Assembly: GCF_020883455.1 (NCBI RefSeq)
Contig: NZ_CP086615.1
Span: 1,550,001-1,614,000 of the forward strand
Direction: 5' to 3'
Origin: Spiribacter halobius
Lineage (GTDB): Bacteria > Pseudomonadota > Gammaproteobacteria > Nitrococcales > Nitrococcaceae
Length of the DNA: 64,000 bases
Position numbers and translations under genes: made by a program
Shown: in pieces, positions 36,006-43,961 of the stretch
Layout of the letters: each line of letters opens with the position of its first letter
Numbering within the stretch: the stretch's first letter is position 1
Notes under the pieces: generated by a model
Told to the model about the DNA's origin: nothing
Database searches by the model: none
Seen by the model: only the letters and a program-made list of their open reading frames with translations

Positions 36006-36084
36006 GCTCGACGGCGGCGATCCCGCGGAACTGGGACAGATGAACCGGGACAGCAGAGACAACCTCGACCGAAGCTATACTTCC

Positions 36085-36711
36085 ATGGAAACAATTGAAT
36101 CTTGCGCTCGGGTACCCGAAAACATGCGCGAACTGCCAAAGGGTTTCCGCGCGGCGACCCCGGACGACGCCGCTGCCATGGCCGAACTGGTGAACATGGC
36201 GGGCGAGGGCATGCCGCTGTACCTGTGGAGCCGCATGGCCGAGCCAGGCCAGGATCCGTGGGAGGTGGGGCGGCAGCGTGCCCGGCGCGAGACCGGTGCC
36301 TTTTCCTGGCGCAATACCGTGCTGCGCGAGGTCGACGGCCGCGTCGCCGCCTCGCTGGTGGGCTACCCGCTGCCGGATGCGCCCGAGTCCACGGACTACT
36401 CGGAGCTCCCGCCGATGTTCGTGCCCCTGCAGCAGCTCGAGGACCTAGCGCCGCGCACCTGGTACGTCAACGTGCTGGCGACCTACCCGGAATTCCGCCG
36501 CCAGGGACACGCCACGGCGCTGCTGGACATCGCGGCCCGGCTCGGCCGCGATGCCGACCGCGACGGTCTGAGCATCATCGTCGCCGATTCCAACACGGCC
36601 GCACGCCGCCTGTATGAGCAGGCCGGATTCCGCGAACGCGCCGCCCGCCCCATGGTCAAGGAAGACTGGGACGGTGCCGGGGACAACTGGGTGCTCCTGG
36701 TCCGCCAGTAG
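36085..36711 (+). CDS. GNAT-family N-acetyltransferase
   Basis: This is a protein of about 208 residues. The acetyl-CoA-binding motif A is VNVLATYPEFRRQGHATALLDIAAR (positions about 130-154, R/Q-x-x-G-x-A seen in RRQGHA) and motif B is SNTAARRLYEQAGF. The N-terminal FRAATPDDAAAMAELVNMAGEGMPLY matches small-molecule or peptide acetyltransferases. Starts at 36040 or 36124 are equally possible; there is no clear ribosome site. It is the last gene of the ssrA-bounded segment and its stop is seven bases from repeat copy B. Confidence 0.8.
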   Translation: METIESCARVPENMRELPKGFRAATPDDAAAMAELVNMAGEGMPLYLWSRMAEPGQDPWEVGRQRARRETGAFSWRNTVLREVDGRVAASLVGYPLPDAPESTDYSELPPMFVPLQQLEDLAPRTWYVNVLATYPEFRRQGHATALLDIAARLGRDADRDGLSIIVADSNTAARRLYEQAGFRERAARPMVKEDWDGAGDNWVLLVRQ

Positions 36712-36717
36712 TGATAG

Positions 36718-36818
36718 GCCGTGGGCTGCACATGGCCAGCCCGACGCAGCGGCAGCAGCGCACTCAATGAAAAAGACCCGGCGCGAGGCCGGGTCCGGAT
36801 AGATGGTGGAGGCGGCGG
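36718..36818. repeat. Direct repeat copy B at the ssrA 3' end
   Basis: This is the intact partner of 32690-32791. It includes the 3' 15 nt of ssrA, its terminator, and a flank corresponding to the start-codon region of the downstream diguanylate cyclase gene (GGCCATGTGC here, GGCGATGCGC in copy A). The similarity extends ~85 bases beyond ssrA, longer than a simple attachment core. Confidence 0.8.
36770..36795 (-). terminator. Rho-independent terminator of ssrA
   Basis: On the minus strand GACCCGGC-CTCGC-GCCGGGTC forms an 8-bp GC stem followed directly by TTTTT (36774-36770). It lies eight bases after the tmRNA 3' end. Confidence 0.9.
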
Positions 36819-37159
36819 GAATCGAACCCGCGTCCGCAGGACCTCCGCCTCAGGGTCTACATGCTTAGATCCGTCTTTGTTTTTAACCAACTCCCTCCCG
36901 ACGGACAGGGAGTGGAGTCGGCGAGCCCGTTAGGTTTCGCCTCACGGAGCCGGGCAATCCGTGGGGCTAGCCTGTGTGATATGCCCGCTCAACTCCGCCC
37001 ACAGGCGAGCGGGAGCGAGCGGCTCACGGCTGTTTAGGCCGCGAGGGCGTAGTTGTCGTCGTTGGCAACTATCTTTTGTGCCACGTGTTTTACGAGGTGA
37101 GTGACGTCCTCGGCATGCACCTGAGGTTTCGCGACCTGCGTCGAAGCCATGTCGCCCCC
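36804..37159 (-). ncRNA. ssrA: Transfer-messenger RNA
   Basis: This is a one-piece tmRNA of 356 nt. The 5' end GGGGGCGACATGGCTTCGAC (37159 downward) pairs with the 3' end, which closes with a T-arm (GGTTCGATTCCCGCCGCC) and an encoded CCA at 36804. The tag reading frame (37066-37034) is GCC AAC GAC GAC AAC TAC GCC CTC GCG GCC TAA, giving ANDDNYALAA. With the tRNA-borne alanine the full tag is AANDDNYALAA. It rescues stalled ribosomes together with SmpB, encoded just upstream on the same strand. Confidence 0.97.
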
Positions 37160-37212
37160 GGTAGCTGAACCGACAGTATAGGCGCTGTAGCGTTCCGCTG
37201 CGAGGGGCTAGC

Positions 37213-37713
37213 TCAGACCGTGTGCTTCAGCAGCCGGGCCTTCTCGCGCTGCCAGTCCTGGTCCTTCTTGGCGGCGCGTTTGTCGTGCTGCTTCTTGCCC
37301 TTGGCGAGGCCGATGGTGAGCTTGGCGTTGCCCCGCTTCCAGTGCAGGTCAAGGGGCACCACCGTGTAGCCCTTCTGCTCGGTGGCGCCGATCAGCCGGG
37401 CCAGTTCGTGACGGTGCAGCAGGAGCTTGCGGGTGCGGGTGGGGTCCGGGCTGACGTGGGTGGAGGCCGTCGGCAGCGGCGGGATGCTGCAGCCGATGAG
37501 CCACGCCTCGCCGTTCTTGACCAGCACGTAGGCCTCAGTGAGATTCACTCGCCCGGCGCGCAGGCTCTTCACCTCCCAGCCGTGCAGGGCGATGCCCGCC
37601 TCGAGCCGATCCTCGATGAAGAACTCGTGCCGGGCCTTGCGGTTGACGGCGATGCTCGCGCCGCCGGTGCCGTTGCCCTTCTGCTTGCCTGCTTTCTTGC
37701 TCACCGCGCGCAT
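37213..37713 (-). CDS. smpB: SsrA-binding protein
   Basis: This is a 166-residue partner of tmRNA in trans-translation. Family motifs are [39 protein letters not shown] and [15 protein letters not shown], plus a basic C-terminal tail ([20 protein letters not shown]). The ATG at 37713 gives an N-terminus [11 protein letters not shown]; the GTG at 37704, starting at SKKAGK, matches homologues equally well. It is immediately upstream of ssrA. Confidence 0.96.
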   Translation of the reverse strand: MRAVSKKAGKQKGNGTGGASIAVNRKARHEFFIEDRLEAGIALHGWEVKSLRAGRVNLTEAYVLVKNGEAWLIGCSIPPLPTASTHVSPDPTRTRKLLLHRHELARLIGATEQKGYTVVPLDLHWKRGNAKLTIGLAKGKKQHDKRAAKKDQDWQREKARLLKHTV

Positions 37714-37809
37714 TCTAGCGACGGCCGGAGGCCCCGCCAATGACGGTGCGCTTGCGGGCGCGACAAGCGCCCCTGACAATCGGGGCCCATTCCACAGTGG
37801 AGGGCGTGC

Positions 37810-39198
37810 GTGATCGGGCAGCCGGGCTCCGGCCGTGCCCAGTGGTCCAGCGGTTTCGTGTTCCTCCTCGCGCTGGTGGGCACCACCGTCGGTCTGGGCA
37901 ACATCTGGCGCTTCCCCTACCTGGCCGGGCAGCACGGTGGTGGCGCGTTTCTGCTGCTGTACGCCTTCTGCGTGCTGGTGGTGGCGCTGCCGCTGATGGT
38001 CGCGGAGCTCGCCATCGGCCGGCATGGCCGGCGCGGTCCGTACGGCAGCATCCGACGGCTGGTGACGGCGGAGGCGCGGCCGGCGTCGTGGCGTGCCCTC
38101 GGTCTTGCCGCGGTGATCGGGGGCCTGCTGCTGCTCTCCGGCTACAGCGTGGTGGGGGGCTGGTCGCTGGCCTACGTCTTCCGCAGCGCCTCCGGGGTGT
38201 TCGACGGGGTCGATGCGCTGCAGGCGGCGGAGGTGTTCCGCGCGCTCACCGCGGACCCGGAGCGGCTGCTCGCCTGGCACACGGTGTTCATGGCCGTGAC
38301 GGTGGTGGTGGTGGGGCGCGGTCTGCGGGACGGTGTCGAGGCCGCGATACGCTGGTTCGTCCCCGCGCTGACGCTGACTCTGGTGGGGCTGGTCGCCTTC
38401 GCCTGGGGCCGCCCCGGGTTCGAGCAGGCCTGGGCGTTTCTGTTCCGGCCGGATTTCTCGCAGGTGGGTCCGGAGGCGCTGCTGGCGGCTCTCGGGCATG
38501 CCTTCTTTTCCCTCAGCATCGGCATGGGCGCCCTGATGGCCTTCGGCGCCTATGCCTCGGCCGGACAGGCGCTGATTCCCACGGCGCTGGCGGTGGTGGT
38601 GCTGGATACGCTGCTGGCGGTGCTCGCCGGGCTTGCGGTGTTCCCGCTGGTGTTCGAGGCGGGCCTGCCGCCGGAGTCCGGCCCGGGGCTGCTGTTCCAG
38701 AGTCTGCCGCTCGCCTTCGGCAGCCTGCCCGGCGGGCGTTATCTCGCCACGCTGTTCTTCGCCATGCTGGCGCTGGCGGCCTGGACCTCGGCCTTCGCCA
38801 TGCTGGAGCCAGCGGTGGCCAGTCTGGCGGAGCGCCCGCGCATGGATCGCGCCCAGGCCGGGAGCATCGCCGGCCTGCTGGCCTGGGCCCTGGGGCTGGT
38901 GCCGCTGCTCTCGTTCAACGTCCTCGCGGACAACGGTCTCGCGACGGGGCAGGGCGGTCTGTTCGAGCTCTACAACCTGGTCACCACCGGCGTGCTGCTG
39001 CCGGCGGTGGGCCTGGCGACGGCGCTGTTCGCCGGCTGGGTGGTGCGTGCGGATACCTGGCGCCTGGAGCTTCGCAGCCCCGCGCTCTACCCCGTGTGGC
39101 TGCTTCTGATAAGGTTCGTCACGCCCGTGGCCATGGCGCTGGTGTTCCTCCAGGCCTCGGGACTCCTGGGACCCCTGGCCGACTGGAAGAGCCTATGA
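37810..39198 (+). CDS. Sodium-dependent transporter, NSS (SNF) family
   Basis: The 462-residue inner-membrane symporter has about 11-12 helices. TM1 has the LeuT-type unwound sodium/substrate motif [19 protein letters not shown], followed by [38 protein letters not shown]-like TM6 is present as [19 protein letters not shown]. The substrate is an amino acid or related amine by family; the identity cannot be read. The start is GTG at 37810 after GGAGGG. The stop overlaps the ratA ATG (ATGA), making an operon with ratA and rnfH. Confidence 0.9.
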   Translation: MIGQPGSGRAQWSSGFVFLLALVGTTVGLGNIWRFPYLAGQHGGGAFLLLYAFCVLVVALPLMVAELAIGRHGRRGPYGSIRRLVTAEARPASWRALGLAAVIGGLLLLSGYSVVGGWSLAYVFRSASGVFDGVDALQAAEVFRALTADPERLLAWHTVFMAVTVVVVGRGLRDGVEAAIRWFVPALTLTLVGLVAFAWGRPGFEQAWAFLFRPDFSQVGPEALLAALGHAFFSLSIGMGALMAFGAYASAGQALIPTALAVVVLDTLLAVLAGLAVFPLVFEAGLPPESGPGLLFQSLPLAFGSLPGGRYLATLFFAMLALAAWTSAFAMLEPAVASLAERPRMDRAQAGSIAGLLAWALGLVPLLSFNVLADNGLATGQGGLFELYNLVTTGVLLPAVGLATALFAGWVVRADTWRLELRSPALYPVWLLLIRFVTPVAMALVFLQASGLLGPLADWKSL

Positions 39199-39632
39199 CG
39201 ACGGTGGCGCGCTCCGCGCTGGTGCCCTATTCCGCCGAGGATATGTTTCGCCTGGTGGACGATGTCGCCTCCTACGAGCAGTTCCTGCCCTGGGTGAAGC
39301 GCAGCCGCGAGCTCCACCGGGACGCGGACACGGTGCGTGCCGAGCTGCTGTTCTCGAAAGGCGGGTTCGAGAAGTCCTTCACCACCCAGAACCGCATCCA
39401 GTACGGCAAGATGATCGATATTCGGCTGGTGGAGGGGCCTTTCCGGCATCTGGACGGCTACTGGCGATTCCAGTCCCTGGCCGACGACGCGTGCAAGGTC
39501 TCTCTGGATCTGGAGTTCGAGTTCTCGAACCGGCTGCTGGCGATGGCCTTTGGCCGGGTGTTCACCCAGGTGGCGGGGACTCTGGTGGATTCGTTCGTAC
39601 GCCGGGCCCATGAGCTCTATGGCCGGCAGTGA
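39195..39632 (+). CDS. ratA: RatA/Coq10-type START domain protein
   Basis: This is a 145-residue polyketide-cyclase/START-fold protein. Conserved stretches are LVPYSAEDMFRLVDDVASYEQF-type (SALVPYSAEDMFRLVDDV), FLPWVKRSREL, LEFEFSNRLLAMAFGRVF and VDSFVRRAHELYG. E. coli RatA was reported to block 70S assembly when overproduced; homologues bind ubiquinone. It overlaps the transporter stop by four bases and the rnfH start by about 20. It usually lies next to smpB/bamE as here. Confidence 0.92.
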   Translation: MTTVARSALVPYSAEDMFRLVDDVASYEQFLPWVKRSRELHRDADTVRAELLFSKGGFEKSFTTQNRIQYGKMIDIRLVEGPFRHLDGYWRFQSLADDACKVSLDLEFEFSNRLLAMAFGRVFTQVAGTLVDSFVRRAHELYGRQ

Positions 39633-39927
39633 GGCCACCGCCTACCTGAGCGTCGAGGTGGCCTATGCGCGGCCCGAGCGCCAGGAGATTGTGGCGGTGC
39701 AGGTGCCGGCAGGCACCACCGTGGCCGGCGCCATCGACGCCTCGGGCATCCGCGAGCGCTTCCCGGAGATCGACCTGGGGGCGCAGCCGGTGGGCATATA
39801 CGGGCACGTGGTCGAGCTCACCACCCGGGTGAGGGATCGTGACCGGATCGAGATCTACCGCCCCCTGCAGGCGGACCCCAAGGCACAGCGCCGGGAGCGG
39901 GCCCGCCGCCAGCGCCGCCGGCGCTGA
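39610..39927 (+). CDS. RnfH family protein
   Basis: This is a ~105-residue ubiquitin-fold protein (UPF0125, also called RatB). Family signatures are VEVAYARPERQEIVAVQV, GTTVAGAIDASGI and VGIYGHVVELTTRVRDRDRI, ending EIYRPLQADPK with a basic tail. Starts at 39610 (MSSM) or 39619 both overlap ratA. Its function is unsettled; it is not part of an rnf operon here. Confidence 0.92.
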   Translation: MSSMAGSEATAYLSVEVAYARPERQEIVAVQVPAGTTVAGAIDASGIRERFPEIDLGAQPVGIYGHVVELTTRVRDRDRIEIYRPLQADPKAQRRERARRQRRRR

Positions 39928-39942
39928 CCGCCGCGCCGGCCG

Positions 39943-40338
39943 TCAGCCGTCCGCCGGTATGCCCGCGCGCAGCGGGCTGTCCGCGGCGACGAAATCCCCC
40001 CGGGCGCCGACCAGCGCCTCATCCTCGAAGTACAGCGTGAGCCGGCGCGAGACCGGTTCCAGCTCGTCATCGCTGCGCGGAACCACCCGCTGCACGTAAT
40101 CCCACCGCTCGTCGGCGAACGGATGCTGCAGGGTCGGCGAGCCGAGCAGGAAACGCACCTGCCGCGGCGACATGCCGCGCTCGAGCTGGGTCACCGCTTC
40201 CTCCGTGATCACCGTGCCCTGGCGGATATGGGGCTTGTACACGATGGGCAGGCTGTCGACCAAGCTCGCACAGGCGGTCAGGGCCAGCAGTGAGATGCAT
40301 ACTGGAAGCGTTCTAATGAGAGTGTATACTGGAATCAT
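39943..40338 (-). CDS. bamE: Outer-membrane assembly lipoprotein BamE
   Basis: This is a 131-residue lipoprotein subunit of the BAM complex. The signal peptide ends in the lipobox LLALTAC (Cys about 23). The SmpA/OmlA fold shows YKPHIRQGTVITEEAVTQL, GMSPRQVRFLLGSP and WDYVQRV. It is convergent with rnfH and divergent from fur with 44 bases between start codons, the conserved bamE-fur pairing. A GTG three codons upstream is an alternative start. Confidence 0.95.
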   Translation of the reverse strand: MIPVYTLIRTLPVCISLLALTACASLVDSLPIVYKPHIRQGTVITEEAVTQLERGMSPRQVRFLLGSPTLQHPFADERWDYVQRVVPRSDDELEPVSRRLTLYFEDEALVGARGDFVAADSPLRAGIPADG

Positions 40339-40342
40339 TCTG
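40299..40342. promoter_or_regulatory. Direct repeat ATACTGGAAnnnTTCT in the bamE-fur control region
   Basis: ATACTGGAA-GCG-TTCTA (40299-40315) and ATACTGGAA-TCA-TTCTG (40326-40342) are spaced 27 bases apart, straddling the bamE start and lying just before fur. TATACT (40325-40330) could serve as a -10 for fur. The GGAAnnnTTC core is itself dyad-like. A regulator site is possible; it is not a recognisable Fur box. Confidence 0.4.
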
Positions 40343-40382
40343 AACACGGGCGGGGCTCAAGAGGCCATCAGGAGGTAGCGGG

Positions 40383-40847
40383 ATGGTAACCCAGGTAGCG
40401 CGCAGTGGGCACGAGGGCATCAGCAGCAGTGCGGAAACGCGGGACCTGCGCAAGGCGGGTCTGAAGGTCACCCTGCCGCGGGTGAAGATCCTGCAGATCC
40501 TCGAGGCCAATCGCGACGGGCATCTCTCGGCAGAGGATGTCTATCGCGGGCTCATGGACGCCGGGGAGGACATAGGCCTTGCCACGGTCTATCGAGTCCT
40601 CACCCAGTTCGAGGCGGCCGGGATCGTCGTCCGCCACAACTTCGAGGGCAACCGGGCGGTCTTCGAGCTCAACCTCGGCGACCACCACGATCACATGGTC
40701 TGCATCGGCTGCGGTCGCATCCAGGAATTCAAGGATCGCACCATCGAGAACCGCCAGCGGCAGGTGGCCGCGGAGACCGGCTTCGAGCTCACCGACCACT
40801 CGCTGATCCTCTACGGCCGCTGCCGCGAGTGCCAGGCCGCGCACTGA
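40383..40847 (+). CDS. fur: Ferric uptake regulator
   Basis: This is a 154-residue Fe(II)-dependent repressor. The winged helix has LKVTLPRVKILQILEANRDG and HLSAEDVYRGLMDAGEDIGL then ATVYRVL. The regulatory-site histidines and acids are in GDHHDHMVC. The structural zinc pairs are CIGC and CREC. AGGAGG lies eight bases upstream. The N-terminal ~20 residues (TQVARSGHEGISSSAETRDL) are longer than in E. coli Fur. Confidence 0.97.
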   Translation: MVTQVARSGHEGISSSAETRDLRKAGLKVTLPRVKILQILEANRDGHLSAEDVYRGLMDAGEDIGLATVYRVLTQFEAAGIVVRHNFEGNRAVFELNLGDHHDHMVCIGCGRIQEFKDRTIENRQRQVAAETGFELTDHSLILYGRCRECQAAH

Positions 40848-40903
40848 GTCGCCTGCGGGGCGGCAGCGGCCGGGGCAAGCCACCCCGCGCCGAGCCAGCC
40901 AGG

Positions 40904-40931
40904 GGATTCGCGGCGGGGGCGTCGCTCCTAC
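40904..40931. repeat. REP-like palindromic motif, copy 2
   Basis: GGATTCGCGGCGGGGG followed by CGTCGCTCCTAC is the reverse-complement form of copy 1 with few differences. It lies between convergent fur and recN, overlapping the recN stop by four bases. Confidence 0.55.
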
Positions 40932-42595
40932 CCCGCCCGCTCCAGCATCTCGCGGGCGTGGTTCAGGGTGTTCTCGGTGATTTCCACGCCGCCGAGCATG
41001 CGCGCGAGCTCCTGGGTGCGGGCATCGCCCTCCAGCCGGCGGACCCCGGTGCGGGTACGCCCCTCCGTGACCCGCTTCTCCACCTGCAGCTGATGATGCG
41101 CCTGCGCGGCGACCTGGGGCAGGTGCGTGATGCACAGCACCTGATGCTGGCGGCCGAGCTCGCGCAGCTTCCGCCCCACGACCTCCGCCACGCCGCCACC
41201 GATGCCGGCGTCCGCCTCGTCGAAGACCAGGCTCGGGATGCGGCCGATATGCGCAGTGGCCACCTCCAGCGCCAGCCCGATACGGGAGAGCTCGCCGCCG
41301 GAGGCCACCTTGCTGAGGGGGCCGGGGCGCTGGTCGGGATTGGTGCGGATCTCGAAGCGGACGTCGTCGAGGCCATGGCTGGTGGGGCGGGCGTCCGGGT
41401 CGTGGGCGACGCGGACCAGGAGCTCGCCACCGGGCATGCCCAGCTCGCGCATCAGTGAGCCCACCTCGCCGGCGAGGCGGTCCGCCGCCGCCCGACGGCT
41501 CTCGCTGAGGCTCGCGGCGGCCTCGCGGTAGGCCTCGGCGGTGGCCTCCCGGCGGGCGTGGAGCTCCGCGAGACGGCTCTCCGCATTCTCGAGATCTTCC
41601 AGCTCCCGGCGCAGGGCCTCACGGCGCTCGGGAAGCGCCTCCGGCTCCACCCGATGCTTGCGGGCTAGGTCGGTGAGCTCGCCAAGCCGGCTCTCGACCC
41701 AGGCCAGGCGCTCCGGGTCCATCTCCATATGGTCGGCGAACTGGCGCAGGCCCTGGCAGCCCTCCTGGAGCTGCACCTGGGCGCTGGTGAAGAGATCGTG
41801 CGCCTCCTGCAGCGCCGGGTCTGCATCCAGCAGCGGTTCCAGCCGTCGCTGGGCGGCACCGAGCAGCCCCTGGGCGGAGGGTTCCTCGTCGTAGAGCTCG
41901 GCCAGAGTCGCCTGGCAGGCGGCGAGGATGTCGCCGGCGGCGGCGAGTCGGCGCTGCTCCTGCTCGAGCTCCCGGATGCCGTCGGCATCGAGACCCAGGG
42001 CGTCCAGCTCCTCGACCTGATAACGCAGCAGCTCCAGCCGGTCCTGGTAGTCGCCCTGGCCGCCCTCGAGCTGGCGAATCTCGTCGCCGATGCGGCGCCA
42101 CTCCGCGTGCAGCTCGCGCACCCGGGCGAGGGCACCGTCGTGGCCGGCGAAGGCGTCGAGGGTTGCACGCTGAACCTCGGTGCGCATCAGTGACTGGTGG
42201 GCGTGCTGGCCGTGTACCTCGATCAGCCGTGCACCAAGCTCGTCCAGCTGCTGCAGCGGCACCGGCCGGCCGTTGATCCAGGACTGGGAGCGGCCGCCGC
42301 GCTGGATCACGCGGCGCAGGACGCACTCGTCCTCGGCGTCCAGTGCCTGCTCGGCGAGCCAGTCGCGGGCGCCGGGGTTGGCGGAAACGTCGAAGCTGAC
42401 GTGGATCTCACTGCGCTGGGCGTGCTCCGGCACGGCGCCGGTGTCGGCGCGATCCCCCAGGCAGAGGCCGAGGGCGTCCAGGAGGATGGACTTGCCGGCG
42501 CCGGTTTCGCCGGTGAGCACGGTCATGCCCGGCGCGAGCTCGAGCTCCACCTCGTCGATGATGGCGAAGTCGCGGATGTGGATGTGGCGCAGCAT
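40928..42595 (-). CDS. recN: DNA repair protein RecN
   Basis: This is a 555-residue SMC-like ATPase in double-strand-break repair. Walker A is GETGAGKSILLDALG (about 30-44); a long coiled-coil middle (about 160-370) is broken at a hinge. The ABC signature is KVASGGELSRIGLALEVA and Walker B is SLVFDEADAGIGGGVAEVVG. The start at 42595 gives the invariant N-terminus LRHIHIRDFAIIDEVELEL. It follows nadK by 35 bases on the same strand; I see no LexA box in that gap. Confidence 0.96.
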   Translation of the reverse strand: MLRHIHIRDFAIIDEVELELAPGMTVLTGETGAGKSILLDALGLCLGDRADTGAVPEHAQRSEIHVSFDVSANPGARDWLAEQALDAEDECVLRRVIQRGGRSQSWINGRPVPLQQLDELGARLIEVHGQHAHQSLMRTEVQRATLDAFAGHDGALARVRELHAEWRRIGDEIRQLEGGQGDYQDRLELLRYQVEELDALGLDADGIRELEQEQRRLAAAGDILAACQATLAELYDEEPSAQGLLGAAQRRLEPLLDADPALQEAHDLFTSAQVQLQEGCQGLRQFADHMEMDPERLAWVESRLGELTDLARKHRVEPEALPERREALRRELEDLENAESRLAELHARREATAEAYREAAASLSESRRAAADRLAGEVGSLMRELGMPGGELLVRVAHDPDARPTSHGLDDVRFEIRTNPDQRPGPLSKVASGGELSRIGLALEVATAHIGRIPSLVFDEADAGIGGGVAEVVGRKLRELGRQHQVLCITHLPQVAAQAHHQLQVEKRVTEGRTRTGVRRLEGDARTQELARMLGGVEITENTLNHAREMLERAG

Positions 42596-42630
42596 GGCGA
42601 TCTCCCTGTCGCGTTCGCCGCCCGGCGCGC

Positions 42631-43509
42631 TCAGGGCGGCGTCGCGTCCCCCCAGCGCAGCTTGGCGCGGAGGATGTCGAAATACCGGTAGCGCGGCGGG
42701 TGGACCAGGTGCACCCGTGCCTGGCGGCGGGTCACCACGATACGCCCCCCGTTGACGAGGCCGAGGTCTTCCTGGCTATCGCAGCTTACCCGGATCTGCT
42801 GGATGGAGTCGCTGTTCACCACCACCTCCACGGTGCTGGCGGCGCTGATCACCAGGGGGCGGTTACTCAGTGTGTGCGGGCAGATGGGCACCAGCGCCAC
42901 GGCCTCGAGGTCGGGGTGGACCACCGGGCCGCCGCCGGACATGGCGTAGGCCGTCGAGCCGGTGGGCGTGCAGATGATGAGCCCGTCGGAGCGGTGTCGG
43001 TTGCAGAGCTCGCCGTCGATCCAGGTCTCGAACTCGACCATGCGGGCGGTGTTCCACTTGTGCAGAACCACTTCGTTCAGCGCCATGCCTTCGCTGATCA
43101 CCTGGTCGCCGCGACAGATCCGGGCGCTGAGCAGGAGCCGGTCGTCGGCGATATAGTCGCCGTCGAGGACGGCGTCGATCTCGTCCAGCCGCCCGGGCGA
43201 GACGTCCACCAGGAACCCGAGCCGGCCGCGGTTGATGCCGAGCAGGGGGATGTCGTGATCCGCCACCAGGCGCGCGGCCCGCAGCAGGGTGCCGTCGCCG
43301 CCGACGGCGATCAGCAGGTCCACCCCGTGCAGCAGGGCATCGCGACCGATGCGCGGGGTGTCCCCGTGGCGGTCCACGCTCACCGAGTCGGCATCCAGCA
43401 GCACGCGGCGGTTGCTTGCCTGCAGATGGGCGATCAGCCGGTCGATGGTCTCGCTGACGTCCGGATCGCTCGGTTTGCCGGTAATGGCGATGGTCTGGAA
43501 GGGCTGCAT
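42631..43509 (-). CDS. nadK: NAD kinase
   Basis: The 292-residue enzyme phosphorylates NAD to NADP. The GGDG motif is in LIAVGGDGTLLRAARLV, and GMALNEVVLHK supplies the NE motif. TPTGSTAYAMSGGGPVVHP and PHTLSNRPLVI are also diagnostic. The ATG at 43509 is two bases from the 266-bp palindromic element, whose terminal repeat supplies the AGGA ribosome site. nadK and recN form an operon. Confidence 0.96.
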   Translation of the reverse strand: MQPFQTIAITGKPSDPDVSETIDRLIAHLQASNRRVLLDADSVSVDRHGDTPRIGRDALLHGVDLLIAVGGDGTLLRAARLVADHDIPLLGINRGRLGFLVDVSPGRLDEIDAVLDGDYIADDRLLLSARICRGDQVISEGMALNEVVLHKWNTARMVEFETWIDGELCNRHRSDGLIICTPTGSTAYAMSGGGPVVHPDLEAVALVPICPHTLSNRPLVISAASTVEVVVNSDSIQQIRVSCDSQEDLGLVNGGRIVVTRRQARVHLVHPPRYRYFDILRAKLRWGDATPP

Positions 43510-43511
43510 GC

Positions 43512-43777
43512 ACTCATCCTAGCGAAAGTATTGTCAGGTCTCAGCGGGCCTGTGCGCCGCGGCGGCAAGGCGCGAGGCGCGCAGTGTAGCCGAGCTACAT
43601 AAGCGGCGAGCAACGCAGTCCGCCGCGGCGCACAGGCCCGCCCTGCGGGAGCCCCGGAGCGGGCCGGCGGCGGCGTTGCGCTCGCTTGACGTGGAATCAC
43701 CACGCGGGCGCTCCCGCGCCTTGCCGCCGGCCCGCTCCGGGGCTCTGAGACCTGACAATACTTTCGCTAGGATGAGT
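43512..43777. repeat. 266-bp MITE-like composite palindrome between nadK and hrcA
   Basis: Terminal inverted repeats of 33 bp (43512-43544 and 43745-43777) are perfectly complementary. Inside are two self-complementary blocks. The first (43544-43641) has perfect 22-bp arms and an inner TGTAGC-CGA-GCTACA hairpin (43585-43599). The second (43650-43744) has perfect 22-bp arms and an inner CGTGG-AATCA-CCACG hairpin (43690-43704). The blocks are diverged inverted copies of one another: both read GGCGGCAAGGCGCG...AAGCG...AACGC in opposite directions. No open frame of note and no obvious target duplication are seen. Confidence 0.9.
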
Positions 43778-43850
43778 AAGGTCCCGCCGCGATGTGCGGC
43801 AACGGTAGCACTTCGCCGGTGGGGGGCCAATCGGCCCCGCGGGCGCCAAA

Positions 43851-43879
43851 TTGACAGCCCCCGGGGGCATTGATAGCGT
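43851..43879 (+). promoter_or_regulatory. Sigma70-like promoter of the hrcA operon
   Basis: TTGACA (43851-43856) is followed after 17 bases by TAGCGT (43874-43879). It lies directly upstream of the CIRCE operator, so a bound HrcA would block the promoter start region. Confidence 0.6.
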
Positions 43880-43883
43880 CAAT

Positions 43884-43910
43884 CTGGCACTCCCGGCCGG
43901 CGAGTGCCAA
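43884..43910. promoter_or_regulatory. CIRCE operator (HrcA binding site)
   Basis: CTGGCACTC-N9-GAGTGCCAA matches the CIRCE consensus TTAGCACTC-N9-GAGTGCTAA at nearly all positions, with the GCACTC/GAGTGC cores exact. It lies 52 bases before hrcA and implies autoregulated heat-shock control of hrcA-grpE-dnaK. Confidence 0.92.
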
Positions 43911-43961
43911 TCCTGCTCGCAGTCACTGGCGCCACCGGGAGGCGCATATAGCGGAGTGGCC

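Noticed and set aside
42700-43602. 300-codon plus-strand frame opposite nadK
   Set aside because: Shadow of nadK, and it runs into the palindromic element.
43676-43873. Short plus-strand frame starting in the palindromic element and reading toward hrcA
   Set aside because: Although an AGGA-ATG is present in the terminal repeat, the 30-odd downstream codons are Arg/Pro-rich and stop within the promoter region; no sign of a protein.
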